A stretch of DNA of 64,000 nt from Poecilobothrus nobilitatus. Lineage: Eukaryota > Arthropoda > Insecta > Diptera > Dolichopodidae. Numbering within the stretch: the first letter of the stretch is position 1; each line of letters starts with the position of its first letter. Position numbers and translations under genes: made by a program. The notes under the pieces were generated by a model. It was not told the origin of the DNA and searched no databases. It saw only the letters and a list, made by a program, of their open reading frames with translations. This document shows, piece by piece, positions 44,844 to 59,916 of the stretch. The DNA lies in assembly GCA_947095535.1 (NCBI GenBank), contig CAMUPU010000001.1, positions 124,001 to 188,000 on the forward strand, given 5' to 3'.

Positions 44844-47800
44844 TTTTTTTTGGTTGTTCTTCTGATATTTTCATATCATCATATCATAATATTTAATCTG
44901 TAAATGACAGACATTTAAAACCCTTTTACTAAATGATTTACCAACCATCTTTCATTTTTTTCCTTTTAAATGATAAATATTCAGTACAGCAATCTTACAA
45001 GATTAATATTTTTCCAAAATTTTCTGATTTTCATTAATAATTTTCCATTTTTATAAAAAACCCATGTAAAGTATATATATATGTATCATATAGTATGTAT
45101 AATCTATACCTATAATATACATATTCAAATAAGATGCTCTTTTATTCCGCTGAATTTTAAATTTTGCTTTTTTGTTTTTGCTTTTTGTTTTTTTTCTAAA
45201 TACATAAATAAATTTTTAAAATATAGTTTGTATGGTAGGAAATAAAAATTTCACAATATAACTGAATATAAACATTCAGATTTTAGTGAAGGGTTTGGTG
45301 CAGTGGTAGAGTGGCCGATTCGTAAACTTCGAAGTTTTGAGTTTTGCAATTTCAATGCAATTCTTTTTTTTTTTTTTTTTGGTTGTTTTTTTGATATTTT
45401 CATTTCATCCATATCATAATATTTAATCTGTAAATGACAGACATTTAAAACCCTTTTACTCAATGATTTACTAACCAACTTTCATTTTTTTCTTTTTAAA
45501 TGATAAATATTCAGTACAGCCATCTTACAAGATTAATATTTTTCCAAAATTTTCTGATTTTCATTAATAATTTTCCATTTTTATAAAAAATCCATGTAAA
45601 GTATATACATATGTATCATATTGTATGTATAATCTAAACCTATAATATATATATGCAAACACGACGCTTTTTTATTCCGTTGAATTTTAAATTTTGCTTT
45701 TTTCTTTTTGCTTTTTGTTTTTTTTCTAAATACATAAATAAAATTTTAAAATAAAGTTTGTATGGTAGGAAATAAAAATTTCACAATATAACTGAATATA
45801 AACTTTGAGATTTTAGTGAAGGGTTTGGTGCAGTGGTAGAGTGGCCGATTCGTAAACTTCGAAATTTTGAGTTTTGCAAGTTCGATGCAATTCTATTTTT
45901 TTGTTTTTTGGTTGTTTTTCTGATATTTTCATATCATTATATCATAATATTTAATCAGCAAATGACAGACATTTAAAACCCTTTTACTCAATGATTTACC
46001 AACCAAATTTCATTTTTTTCTTCTTACATGATAAATATTCAGTACAGCCATCTTACAAGATTAATATTTTTACGAAATTTTCTGATTTTCATTAATAATT
46101 TTCCATTTTTATAAAAAAACCCATGTAAAGTATATATATATGTATCATATAGTATGTATAATCTATACCTATAACATACATATTCAAAAAAGACGCTCTT
46201 TTATTGCGTTGCATTTTAAATTTTGCTTTTTTGTTTTTGTTTTTTGTTTTTTTCTAAATACATAAATAAAATTTTAAAATATAGTTTGTATGGTAGGAAA
46301 TAAAAATTTCACAATATAACTGAATATAAACATTCACATTTTAGTGAAGGGTATGGTGCAGTGGTAGAGTGGCCGATTCGTAAACTTCGCAGTTTTGAGT
46401 TTTGCAAGTTCGATGCAATTCTATTTTTGTTTTTTTTTGGTTGTTTTTCTGATATTTTCATATCATTATGTCATAATATTTAATCTGCAAATGACAGACA
46501 TTTAAAACCCTTTTACTCAATGATTTACCAACCAAATTTCATTTTTTTCTTCTTACATGATAAATATTCAGTACAGCCATCTTACAAGATTAATATTTTT
46601 TCAAAATTTTCTAATTTTCATTAATAATTTTCCATTTTTATAAAAAACCCATGTAAAGTATATACGTATGTATCATATAGCATGTATAATCTATACCTAT
46701 AATATACATATTCAAATACGACGCTCTTTTATTCCGTTGAATTTTAAATTTTGCTTTTTTGATTTTGCTTTTTGTTTTTCTTCTAAATACATAAATAAAA
46801 TTTTAAAATATAGTTTGTATGGTAAGAAATAAAAATTTCACAATATAATTGAATATAAACATTCACATTTTAGTGAAGGGTTTGGTGCAGTGGTAGAGTG
46901 GCCGATTCGTACGCTTCGCAGTTTTCAGTTTTGCAAGCTCAATGCAATTCTATTTTTTTTTTTTTTTTGGTTGTTTTTTTGATATTTTCATTTCATCCAC
47001 ATCATAATATTTAATCTGTAAATGACAGACATTTAAAACCCTTTTACTCAATGATTAACCAACGAACTTTCATTTTTTTCCTTTTAAATCATAAATATTC
47101 AGTACAGCCATCTTACAAGATTAATATTTTTCCAAAATTTTCTGATTTTCATTAATAATTTTCCATTTTTATAAAAAACCCATGTAAAGTATATATATAT
47201 GTATCATATAGTATGTATAATCTATACCTATAATATATATATTCATATACGATGCTCTTTTATTCCGTTGAATTTTAAATTTTGCTTTTTGTTTTTTTTC
47301 CAAATACTTAAATAAAATTTTAAAATATAGTTTGTATGGTAGGAAATAAAAATTTCACAATATAACTGAATATAAACATTCAGATTTTTGTGAAGAGTTT
47401 GCTGCAGTGGTAGAGTGGCCGATTCGTAAACTTCGAAGTTTTGAGTTTTGCAAGTTAAATGCAATTCTATTTTTTTTTTTTTTTGGTTGTTTTTTTGATA
47501 TTTTCATTTCATCCATTTCATAATATTTAATCTGTAAATGACAGACATTTAAAACCCTTTTACTCAATGATTTACCAACCAACTTTCATTTTTTTCTTTT
47601 TAAATGATAAATATTCAGTACAGCCATCTTACAAGATTAATATTTTTCCAAAATTTTCTGATTTTCATTAATAATTTTCCATTTTTATAAAAAACCCTGT
47701 AAAGTATATACCTATGTATCATATTGTATGTATAATCTATACCTATAATATACATATGCAAAAAGGACGCTTTTTTATTCCGTTGAATTTTAAATTTTGC

Positions 47801-48900
47801 TTTTTTCTTTTTGCTTTTTGTTTTTTTTCTAAATACATAAATAAAATTGTAAAATAAAGTTTGTATGGTAGGAAATAAAAATTTCACAATATAACTGAAT
47901 ATAAACTTTCACGTTTTAGTGAAGGGTTTGGTGCAGTGGTAGAGTGGTCGATTCGTAGATTTCGAAGTTTTGAGTTTTGCAAGCTCAATTCAATTCTAAT
48001 TTTTTTTTTTTGGTTGTTTTTCTAATATTTTCATATCATCATATCATAATATTTAATCTGTAAATGACAGACATTTAAATCACTTTCACTCAATGATTTA
48101 CCAACCAATTTTCATTTTTTTCTTCTTACATGATAAGTATTCAGTGCAGTCATCTAACAAGATTACCATTTTTCCAAAATTTTCTGATTTTCCTTAATAA
48201 TTTTCCATTTTTATAAAAAACCCATGTAAAGTATATATATATGTATCATATAGTATGCATAATCTATACCTATAATATACATTTTCAAAAACGACGCTCT
48301 TTTATTCCGTTGGATTTTAAATTTTGCTTTTTTGTTTTTGCTTTTTGTTTTTTTTCTAAATACATAAAAAAAATTTTAAAATATAGTTTAAATGGTAGGA
48401 AATAAAAATTTCACAATATAACTGAATATAAACTTTCTGATTTTAGTGAAGGGTTTGGTGCAGCGGTAGAGTGCCCGATTCGTACGCTTCGAACTTTTGA
48501 GTTTTGCAAGTTCGATGCAATTCTATTTTTTTTTTTTTTTTGTTGTATTTCTGATATTTTCATATCATCATATCATAATATTTAATCTTTAAATGACAGA
48601 CATTTAAAACACTTTCACTCAATGATTTACCAACCAACTTTCATTTTTTTCTTCTTACATGATAAGTATTCAGTACAGTCATCTAACAAGATTACTATTT
48701 TTCCAAAATTTTCTGATTTTCCTTAATAATTTTCCATTTTTATAAAAAACCCATGTAAAGTATATACATATGCATCATATAATATGTATAATCTATACCT
48801 ATAATATACATATTCAAAAACGACGCACTTTTATTCCGTTGAAGTTTAAATTTTGTTTTGTTGTTTTTGCTTTTTATTTTTTTTCTAACAACATAAAAAA
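44844..48900. repeat. Satellite array, subfamily A, block 5, diverging
   Basis: About eight monomers with more differences than earlier blocks. From about 48.0 kb they show variants such as CACTTTCACTCAATG, CATCTAACAAGATTAC and TTTTGTTTTGTTGTTTTTGC, the last of which is a subfamily B trait. This is a transition zone. Confidence 0.9.
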
Positions 48901-51089
48901 AATTTTAAAATATAATTTGCATAGTGGGAAATAGAAATTTCACAATATAGTTGAATATAAACGCCAAAACTTCATTGGGGAGTTTGGTGCAGTGGTAGAG
49001 TGGCTGCTTCTTAAACTTTAGATTTCTTTAGTGTGCAAGTTCGATTATATTCTATTTTTTTTTTTTTTTATTTCTAATATTTTATACGAAATAAATTTTT
49101 ACATATCATAATATTTAATCTGTAAATGACAGACATTTAAAACCCTTTTACTCAATGATTTACCAAACAACTTTCATTTTTTTCTTTTTAAATGATAAAT
49201 ATTCAGTATAGCCATCTTACAAAATTAATATTTTTCCAAAATTTTCTGATTTTCATTAATAATTTTCCATTTTTATAAAAAACCCATGTAAAGTATTTAC
49301 ATATGCATCATATAATATGTATAATCTATACCTATAATATACATATTCAAAAACGACGCACTTTTATTCCGTTGAATTTTAAATTTTGGTTTGTTGTTTT
49401 TGCTTTCTGTTTTTTTTCTAACAACATAAAAAAAATTTTAAAATATAGTTTGCATTTTGGGAAATAGAAATTTCACAATATAATTGAATATAAACGTCAA
49501 AACTTCAGTGGGGAGTTGGGTGCAGTGGTAGAGTGCCCGCTTCTTAAAGTTTAGAATTCCTTAGTTTGCAAGTTCGATTCTATTCTATTTTTTTTTTTTT
49601 TTTTATTTCTATTATTTTATACGAAATAAATTCTTACATATCATCATAATATTTAATCTGTAAATGACAGACATTTAAAACCCTCTTACTCAATGATTTA
49701 CCAACCAACTTTCATTTTTTTCTTTTTAAATGATAAATATTCAGTATAGCCATCTTACAAAATTAATATTTTTCCAAAATTTTCTGATTTTCATTAAAAA
49801 TTTTCCATTTTTATAAAAAACCCATATAAAGTATATACATATGCATCACATAATATGTACAATCTATACCTTATAATATACATATTCAAAAGCGACGCTC
49901 TTTTATTCCGTTGAATTTTAAATTTTGTTTTGTTGTTTTTGCTTTTTGATTTTTTTCTAGCAACATAAAAAAAATTTTAAAAAATAGTTTGCATGGTGGG
50001 AAATAGAAATTTCACAATATAATTGAATATAAACTTCAAAATTTCAGTGGGGAGTTTGGTGCTGTGGTAGAGTGGCTGCTTCTTAAACTTTAGATTTCTT
50101 TAGTTTGCAAGTTCGATTCTATTCTATTTTTTTTTTTTTTTTTATTTCTAATATTTTATACGAAATAAATTCTTACATATCATAATATTTAATATGTAAA
50201 TGACAGACATTTAAAACCCTTTTACTCAATGATTTACCAACCAACTTTCATTTTTTTCTTTTTAAATGATAAATATTCAGTATAGCCATCTTACAAAATT
50301 AATATTTTTCCAAAATTTTCTGATTTTCATTAATAATTTTCCATTTTTATAAAAATACCCATGTAAAGTATATACATATGCATCATATAATATATATAAT
50401 CTATATCTATAATATACATATTCAAAAACGAAGCTCTTTTATTCCGTTGAATTTTAAATTTTGTTTTGTTGTTTTTGCTTTTTGTTTTTTTGCTAACAAC
50501 ATAAAAAAAATTTTAAAATATAGTTTGCATAGTGGGAAATAGAAATTTCAAAATATAGTTGAATATAAACGCGAACACTTCATTGGGGAATTTGGTGCAG
50601 TGGTAGAGTGGCCGCTTCTTAAACTTTAGAATTCCTTAGTTTGCAAGTTCGATTCTATTCTATTTTTTTTTTTTTTTATTTCTAATATTTTATACGAAAT
50701 AAATTCTTACATATTATCATAATATTTAATCTGTAAATGAACAGACATTTAAGACCCTTTTACTCAATGATTTGCCAACCAACTTTCATTTTTTTCTTTT
50801 TAAATGATAAATATTCAGTACAGCCATCTTACAAAATTAATATTTTTCCAGAATTTTCTGATTTTCATTAATAATTTTCCATTTTTATAAAAATACCCAT
50901 GTAAAGTATATACATATGCATCATATAATATATATAATCTATACCTATAATATACATATTCAAAAACGACGTTCTTTTATTCCGTTGAATTTTAAATTTT
51001 GTTTTGTTGTTTTTGCTTTTTGTTTTTTTTCTAACAACATAAAATAAATTTTAAAAAATTGTTTGCATGGTGGGAAATGGGAATTTCAC

Positions 51090-51345
51090 AATATAATTGA
51101 ATATAAACGTTAAAACTTCAGTGGGGAGTTTGGTACTATGGGAGAGGGGCCGCTTCTTAAACTTTAGAATTCCTTAGTTTGCAAGTTCAATTCTATTCTA
51201 TTCAGAAATTTCATAATATAATTCAATATAAACGTCAAAACTTCAGTGGGGAGTTTGGTGCTGTGGTAGAGTGGCCGCTTCTTAAACTTTAGAATTTCTT
51301 AGTTTGCAAGTTCGATTCTATTCTATTTTTTTTTTTTTTTTTTAT
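51090..51345 (+). repeat. Two tRNA-like modules back to back
   Basis: The module at about 51119-51200 is followed, after only CAGAAATTTCATAATATAAT and a few more bases, by another at about 51240-51325. The first lacks the T-run and about 400 bp of monomer. The module period here is about 118 bp instead of about 530. Confidence 0.7.
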
Positions 51346-54300
51346 TTCTAATATTTTATACGAAATAAATTCTTACATATCATAATATTTAATCTGTAAA
51401 TGACAGACATTTAAAACCCTTTTACTCAATGATTTACCAACCAACTTTCTTTTTTTTTTTTTAAATGATAAATATTCAGTATAGTTATCATACAAAATTA
51501 ATATTTTTCCAAAATTTTCTGATTTTCATTAAAAATTTTCCATTTTTATAAAAAACCCATGTAAAGTATATACATATGCATCATATAATATACATAATCT
51601 ATACCTATAATATACATATTCAAAAACGACATTTTGTTTTTTTTCTAACAACATAAAAAAAATTTTTAAATATAGTTTGCATGGTAGGAAATAGAAATTT
51701 CACAATATAATTGAATATAAACGCCAAAACTTCAGTGGGGAGTTTGGTGCAGTGGTAGAGTGGCCGCTTCTTAAAGTTTAGAATTCCTTAGTTTGCAAGT
51801 TCGATTCCATTCTATTTTTTTTTTTTTTTATTTCTAATATTTTATACGAAATAAATTCTTACATATCATAATATTTAATCTGTAAATGACAGACATTTAA
51901 AACCCTTTTACTCAATGATTTACCAACCAACTTTCATTTTTTTCTTTTTAAATGATAAATATTCAGTATAGCCATCTTACAAAATTAATATTTTTCCAAA
52001 ATTTTCTGATTTTCATTAAAAATTTTCCATTTTTATAAAAAACCCATGTAAAGTATATACATATGCATCATATAATATGTACAATCTATACCTTATAATA
52101 CACATATTCAAAAGCGACGCTCTTTTATTCCGTTGAATTTTAAATTTTGTTTTGTTGTTTTTGCTTTTTGTTTTTTTTCTAGCAACAAATAAAAAAATTT
52201 TAAAAAATAGTTTGCATGGTGGGAAATAAAAATTTCACAATATAATTGAATATAAACTTCAAAATTTCAGTGGGGAGTTTGGTGCTGTGGTAGAGTGGCT
52301 GCTTCTTAAACTTTAGATTTCTTTAGTTTGCAAGTTCGATTCTATTCTACTTTTTTTTTTTTTTTATTTCTAATATTTTATACGAAATAAATTCTTACAT
52401 ATCATAATATTTAATCTGTAAATGACAGACATATAAAACCCTTTTACTCAATGATTTACCAACCAACTTTCATTTTTTTCTTTTTAAATGATAAATATTC
52501 AGTATAGCCATCTTACAAAATTCATATTTTTCCAAAATTTTCTGATTTTCATTAATAATTTTCCATTTCTATAAAAAACCCATGTAAAGTATATACATAT
52601 GCATCATATAATATATAATATACCTATAATATACATATTCAAAAACGACGCTCTTTTATTCCGTTGAATTTTAAATTTTGTTTTGTTGTTTTTGCTTTTT
52701 GTTTTTTTTCTAACAACATAAAAAAAATTTTAAAATATAGTTTGCATAGTGGGAAATATAAATTTCACAATATAGTTGAATATAAACGCCAAAACTTCAG
52801 TGGGGAATTTGGTGCAGTGGTAGAGTGGCCGCTTCTTAAAGTTTAGAATTCCTTAGTTTGCAAGTCCGATTCTATTCTATTTTTTTTTTTTTTTTATTTC
52901 TAATATTTTATACGAAATAAATTCTTACATATCATCATAATACTTAATCTGTAAATGACAGAAATTTAAAACCCTTTTATTCAATGATTTACCAACCAGC
53001 TTTCATTTTTTTCTTTTTAAATGATAAATATTCAGTATAGCCATCTTACAAAATTAATATTTTTCCAAAATTTTCTGATTTTCATTAATAATTTTCTATT
53101 TTTATAAAAAACCCATGTAAAGTATATACATAAGCATCATATAATATGTATAATCTATACCTATAATATACATATTCAAAAACGACGCTCTTTTATTCCG
53201 TTGAATTTTAAATTTTGTTTTGTTGTTTTTGCTTTTTGTTTTTTTTCTAACAACATAAAAAAAATTTTAAAATATAGTTTGCATATCGGGAAATAGAAAT
53301 TTCACAATATAATTGAATATAAACGTTAAAACTTCAATGGGGAGTTTGGTCCAGTGCTAGAGTGGCCGCTTCTTAAACTTTCGAATTCCTTAGTTTGCAA
53401 GTTCGATTCTATTCTATTGTTTTTTTTTTATTTCTAATATTTTATACGAAATAAATTCTTACATATCATCATAATATTTAATCTGTAAATGACAGACATT
53501 TAAAACCCTTTTACTCAATGATTTACCAACCAACTTTCCTTTTTTTCTTTTTAAATGATAAATATTCAGTATAGCCATCTTACAAAATTAATATTTTTCC
53601 AAAATTTTCTGATTTTCATTAATAATTTTCCATTTTTATAAAAAACCCATGTAAGGTATATACATATGCATCATATAATATGTATAATCTATACCTATAA
53701 TATAACTATTCAAAAACGACGCTCTTTTATTCCGTTGAATTTTAAATTTTGTTTTGTTTTTTTGCATTTTGTGTTTTTTCTAACAACATAAAAAAAATTT
53801 TAAAATATAGTTTGCATGATGGGAAATAGAAATTTCACAAATATAATTGAATATAAAAGCTAAAACTTCAGTGGGGAGTTTGGTGCAGTGGTAGAGTGGC
53901 CGCTTCTTAAAGTTTAGAATTCCTTATATTGCAAGTTCGATTCTATTCTATTATTTTTTTTTTATTTCTAATATTTTATACGAAATAAATTCTTACATAT
54001 CATCATAATATTTAATCTGTAAATGACAGACATTTAAAACCCTTTTACTCAATGATTTACCAACCAACTTTCATTTTTTCTTTTTAAATGATAAATATTC
54101 AGTATAGCCATCTTACAAAATTAATATTTTTCCAAAATTTTCTGATTTTCATTAATAATTTTCCATTTTTATAAAAACCCCATGTGCAGTATATACATAT
54201 GCATCATATAATATTTATAATCTATACCTATAATATACATATTCAAAAACGACGCTCATTTATTCCGTTGAATTTTAAATTTTGTTTTGTTGTTTTTGCT

Positions 54301-57095
54301 TTTTGTTTTTTTTCTAACAACATAAAAAAAATTTAAAAAAATAGTTTGCATGGTGGGAAATAGAAATTTCACAATATAATTGAATATAAACGTCAAATCT
54401 TCTGTGGGGAGTGTGGTGCTGTAGTAGAGTGGCCGCTTCTTAAAGTTTAGAATTCCTTAGTTTGCAAGTTCGATTCTATTCTATTTTTTTTTTTTTTTTA
54501 TTTCTAATATTTTATACGAAATAAATTCTTACATATCATCATAATACTTAATCTGTAAATGACAGACATTTAAAACCCTTTTACTCAATGATTTACCAAC
54601 CAACTTTCATTTTTTTTCTTTTTAAATGATAAATATTCAGTATAGCCATCTTACAAAATTAATATTTTTCCAAAATTTTCTGATTTTCATTAATAATTTT
54701 CCATTTTTATAAAAAACCCATGTAAAGTATATACATATGCATCATATAATATGTATAATCTAAACCTATAATATACATATTCAAAAACGACGCTCTTTTA
54801 TTTCGTTGAATTTTAAAGTTTGTTTTGTTGTTTTTGCATTTTGTTTTTTTTCTAACAACATAAAAAAAATTTTTAAATATAGTTTGCATGGTGGGAAATA
54901 GAAATTTCACAATATAATTGAATATAAACGCCGAAACTTCAGTGGGGAGTTTGGTGCAGTGGTAGAGTGGCCGCTTCTTAAAATTTAGAATTCCCTAGTT
55001 TGCAAGTTCGGTTCCATTCTATTTTTTTTTTTTTTATTTCTAATATTTTATACGAAATAAATTGTTACATATCATCATAATATTTAATCTATAAATTACA
55101 GACATTTAAAACCCTTTTACTCAATGATTTACCAACCAACTTTCATTTTTTTCTTTTTAAATGATAAATATTCAGTATAGCCATCTTACAAAATTAATAT
55201 TTTTCCAAAATATTCTGATTTTCATTAATAATTTTCCATTTTTATAAAAACCCCATGTAAAGTATATACATATGCATCATATAATATGTATAATCTATAC
55301 CTATAATATACATATTCAAAAACGACGCTCTTTTATTTCGTTGAATTTTAAATTTTGTTTTGTTGTTTTTGCTTTTTGTTTTTTTCTAACAACATAAAAA
55401 AAATTTTAAAAAATAGTTTGCATGGTGGGAAATAGAAATTTCACAATATAATTGAATACAAACGTCAAAACTTCAGTGGGGAGTTTGGTGCAGTGGTACA
55501 AAGGCTGCTTCTTGAACTTTAGAATTCCTTAGTTTGCAAGTTCGATTCTATTCTATTTTTTTTTTTTTTTTTTATTTCTAATTTTTTATACGAAATAAAT
55601 TCTTACATATCATCATAATATTTAATCTGTAAATGACAGACATTTAAAACACTTTTACTCAATGATTTACCAACCAAATTTCATTTTTTTCTTTTTAAAT
55701 GATAAATATTCAGTATAGAAATCTTACAAAATTAATATTTTTCCAAAATTTTCTGATTTTCATTAATAATTTTCCATTTTTATAAAAAATCCATGTAAAG
55801 TATGTACATATGCATCATATAATATGTATAATCTATACCTATAATATACATATTCAAAAACGACGCACTTTTATTCCGTTGAATTTTAAATTTTGTTTTG
55901 TTGTTTTTGCTTTTTGTTTTTTTTCTAACAACATAAAAAAAATTTTAAAAAATAGTTTGCATGGTAGGAAATAGAAATTTCACAATATAATTGAATATAA
56001 AAGTCAAAACTTCAGTGGGGAGTTTGGTACTGTGGTAGAGTGGCCGCTTCTTAAACTTTAGAATTCTTTAGTTTGCAAGTTCGATTCTATTTTATTTTTT
56101 CTTTTTTTTTTTTTATTTCTAATATTTTATACGAAATAAATTCTTACATACAATCATAATACTTAATCTGTATATGACAGAAATTTAAAACCTTTTTACT
56201 CAATGATTTACCAACCAACTTTCAATTTTTTCTTTTTAAATGATAAATATTCAGTATAGCCATCTTATAAAATTGATATTTTTCCAAAATTTTCTGATTT
56301 TCATTAATAATTTTTTTATTTCTAATATTTTATACGAAATAAATTCTTAAATATCATAATATTTAATCTGTAAATGACAGACATTTAAAACCCTTTTACT
56401 CAATGATTTACCCACCAACTTTCATTTTTTCTTTTTAAATGATAAATATTCAGTATAGCCATCATACAAAATTAATATTTTTCCAAAATTTTCCGATTGT
56501 CATTAATAATTTTCCATTTTTATAAAAAACCCATGTAAAGTATATACATATGCATCATATTATATGTATAATCTATTTCTATAATATACATATTCAAAAA
56601 CGACGCTCTTTTATTCCGTTGAATTTTAAATTTTGTTTTGTTGTTTTGACTTTTTGTTTTTTTTCTAACAACATAAAAAAAATTTTAAAAAATAGTTTGC
56701 ATGGTGGGAAATAGAAATTTCACAATATAATTGAATATAAACGTCAATACTTCAGTGGGGAGGTTGGTGCCGTGGTAGAGTGGCTGCTTCTTAAACTTTA
56801 GAATTCTTTAGTTTGCAAGTTCGATTCTATTCTATTTTTTTTTTTTATTTCTAATATTTTATACGAAATAAATTCTTACATATCATCATAATATTTAATC
56901 TGTAAATGACAGACATTTAAAACCCTTTTACTCAATGATTTACCCACCAACTTTCATTTTTTTCTTTTTAAATGATAAATATTCAGTATAGCCATCTTAC
57001 AAAATTAATATTTTTCCAAAATTTCAAAAACATAGTTTGCATGGTGGGAAATAGAAATTTCACAATATAATTGAATATAAACGCCAAAACTTCAG

Positions 57096-57195
57096 TGGGG
57101 AGTTTGGTGCAGTGGTAGAGTAGTCGCTTCTTAAAGTTTAGAGTTCCTTAGTTTGCAAGTTCGATTCTATTCTATTTTTTTTTTTTTTTTTTTTT
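57096..57195 (+). ncRNA. tRNA-like pol III module, subfamily B example
   Basis: A box TGGTGCAGTGG at 57105-57115 and B box AGTTCGATTCT at 57158-57168 (9 of 11 of GGTTCGANTCC), 42 nt between, then T21 at 57175-57195. A transcript from just upstream of the A box to the T-run would be about 75-85 nt, tRNA-sized. Acceptor and anticodon stems do not pair well. Some B copies have TGGTGCTGTGG or TGGTACTGTGG in the A box. Confidence 0.5.
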
Positions 57196-59916
57196 ATTTC
57201 TAATATTTTATACGAAATAAATTCTTACATATCATCATAATATTTAATCTGTAAATGACTGACATTTAAAACCCTTTTACTCAATGATTTACCCACCAAC
57301 TTTCATTTTTTTCTTTTTAAATGATAAATATTCAGTATAGCCATCTTACAAAATTAATATTTTTCCAAAATTTTCTGCTTTTCATTAATAATTTTCCATT
57401 TTTAAAAAAAACCCATGTAAAGTATATAAATATGCATCATATAATATGTATAATCTATACCTATAATATACATATTCAAAAACGACGCTCTTTTATTCCG
57501 TTGAATTTTAAATTTTGTTTTGTTGTTTTTGCTTTTTGTTTTTTTTCTAACAACATAAAAAAAATTTTAAAAAATAGTTTGCATGGTGGGAAATAGAAAT
57601 TTCACAATATAATTGAATATAAACGTCAAAACTTCAGTGGGGAGTTTGGTGCTGTGGTAGAGTGGCCGCTTCTTAAACTTTAGAATTCTTTAGTTTGCAA
57701 GTTCGATTCTATTCTATTTTTTTTTTTTTTTTTATTTCTAATATTTTATACGAAATAAATTTTTACATATCATCATAATACTTAATCTGTAAATGACAGA
57801 CATTTAAAACCCTTTTACTCAATGATTTACCAACCAACTTTCATTTTTTTCTTTTTAAATGATAAATATTCAGTATAGCCATCTTACAAAATTAATATTT
57901 TTCCAAAATTTTCTGATTTTCATTAATAATTTTCCATTTTTATAAAAAACCCATGTAAAGTATATACATAAGCATCATATAATATGTATAATCTATATCT
58001 ATAACATACATATTCAAAACCGACGCTCTTATTCCGTTGAATTTTAAATTTTGTTTTGTTGTTTTTGCTTTTTGTTTTTTTCTAACAACATAAAAAAAAT
58101 TTTAAAAAATAGTTTGCATGGTGGGAAATAGAAATTTCACAATATAACGGAATATAAACGTCAAAACTTCAGTGGGGAGTTTGGTGCTGTGGTAGAGTGG
58201 CCGCTTCTTAAACTTTAGAATTCCTTAGTTTGCAAGTTCGATTCGATTCTATTTTTTTTTTTTTTTTTTTTATTTCTAATATTTTATACGAAATAAATTC
58301 TTACATATCATAATATTTAATCTGTAAATGACAAACATTTAAAACCCTTTTACTCAATGGTTTACCAACCAACTTTCATTTTTTTCTTTTTAAATGATAA
58401 ATATTCAGTATAGCCATCTTACAAAATTAATATTTTTCCAAAATTTTCTGATTTTCATTAATAATTTTCCATTTTTATAAAAAACCCATGTAAAGTATAT
58501 ACATATGCATCATATTATATGTATAATCTATTTCTATAATATACATATTCAAAAACGACGCTCTTTTATTCCGTTGAATTTTAAATTTTGTTTTGTTGTT
58601 TCGACTTTTTGTTTTTTTTCTAACAACATAAAAAAAATTTTAAAAAATAGTTTGCATGGTGGGAAATAGAAATTTCACAATATAACGGAATATAAACCCA
58701 TGTTTGGTGCTGTGGTAGACTGGCCGCTTCTTAAACTTTAGAATTCTTTAGTTTGCAAGTTCGATTCTATTATATTTTTTTTTTTTTTTTTTTATTTCTA
58801 ATATTTTATACGAAATAAATTCTTACATATCATCCTAATACTTAATCTGTAAATGACAGACATTTAAAACCCTTTTACTCAATGATTAACCAACCAACTT
58901 TCATTATTTTCTTTTTAAATGATAAATATTCAGTATAGCCATCTTACAAAATTAATATTTTTCCAAAATTTTCTGATTTTCATTAATAATTTTTCATTTT
59001 TATAAAAAACCCATGTAAAGTATATACATATGCATCATATAATATGTATAATCTATACCTATAATATACATATTCAAAAACGACGCTCTTTTATTCCGTT
59101 GAATTTTAAATTTTGTTTTGTTGTTTTTGCTTTTTGTTTTTTTTCTAACAACATAAAAAAAATTTTAAAAAATAGTTTGCATGGTGGGAAATAGAAATTT
59201 CACAATATAATTGAATACAAACGTCAAAACTTCAGTGGGGAGTTTGGTTCAGTGGTAGAGTGGGTGCTTGTTAAACTTTAGAATTCTTTAGTTTGCAAGT
59301 TCGATTCTATTCTATTTTTTTTTTTTTTTTCATTTCTAATATTTTATACGAAATAAATTCTTACATATCATCATAATATTTAATCTGTAAATGACAGACA
59401 TTTAAAACTCTTTTACTCAATCATTTACCAACCAACTTTCATTTTTTTCTTTTTAAATGATAAATATTCAGTATAGCCATCTTACAAAATTAATATTTTT
59501 CCAAAATTTTCTGATTTTCATTAATAATTTTCCATTTTTATAAAAAATCCATCTAAAGTATATACATATGCATCATATAATATGTATAATCTATACCTAT
59601 AATATACATATTCAAAACCGACGCTCTTTTATTCCGTTGAATTTTAAATTTTGTTTTGTTGTTTTTGCTTTTTGTTTTTTTCTAACAACATAAAAAAAAT
59701 TTTAAAAAATAGTTTGCATGGTGGGAAATAGAAATTTCACAATATAATTGAATATAAACGTCAAAACTGCAGTGGGGAGTTTGGTGCTGTGGTAGAGTGG
59801 CCGCTTCTTAAACTTTAGAATTCCTTAGTTTGCAAGTTCGATTCGATTCTATTTTTTTTTTTTTTTTTTTTATTTCTAATATTTTATACGAAATAAATTC
59901 TTACATATCATAATAT

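Larger units (their letters stand above)
36305..45702. repeat. Large duplication, offset 7254, including the foreign insert
   Basis: About 36305-38448 recurs at 43559-45702. The offset is 7254 for TAAATTATAT (36331/43585) and for the insert start (36640/43894). The extra 1047 bp relative to the 6207 offset is two additional monomers at about 42510-43555 in the second copy. Confidence 0.88.
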
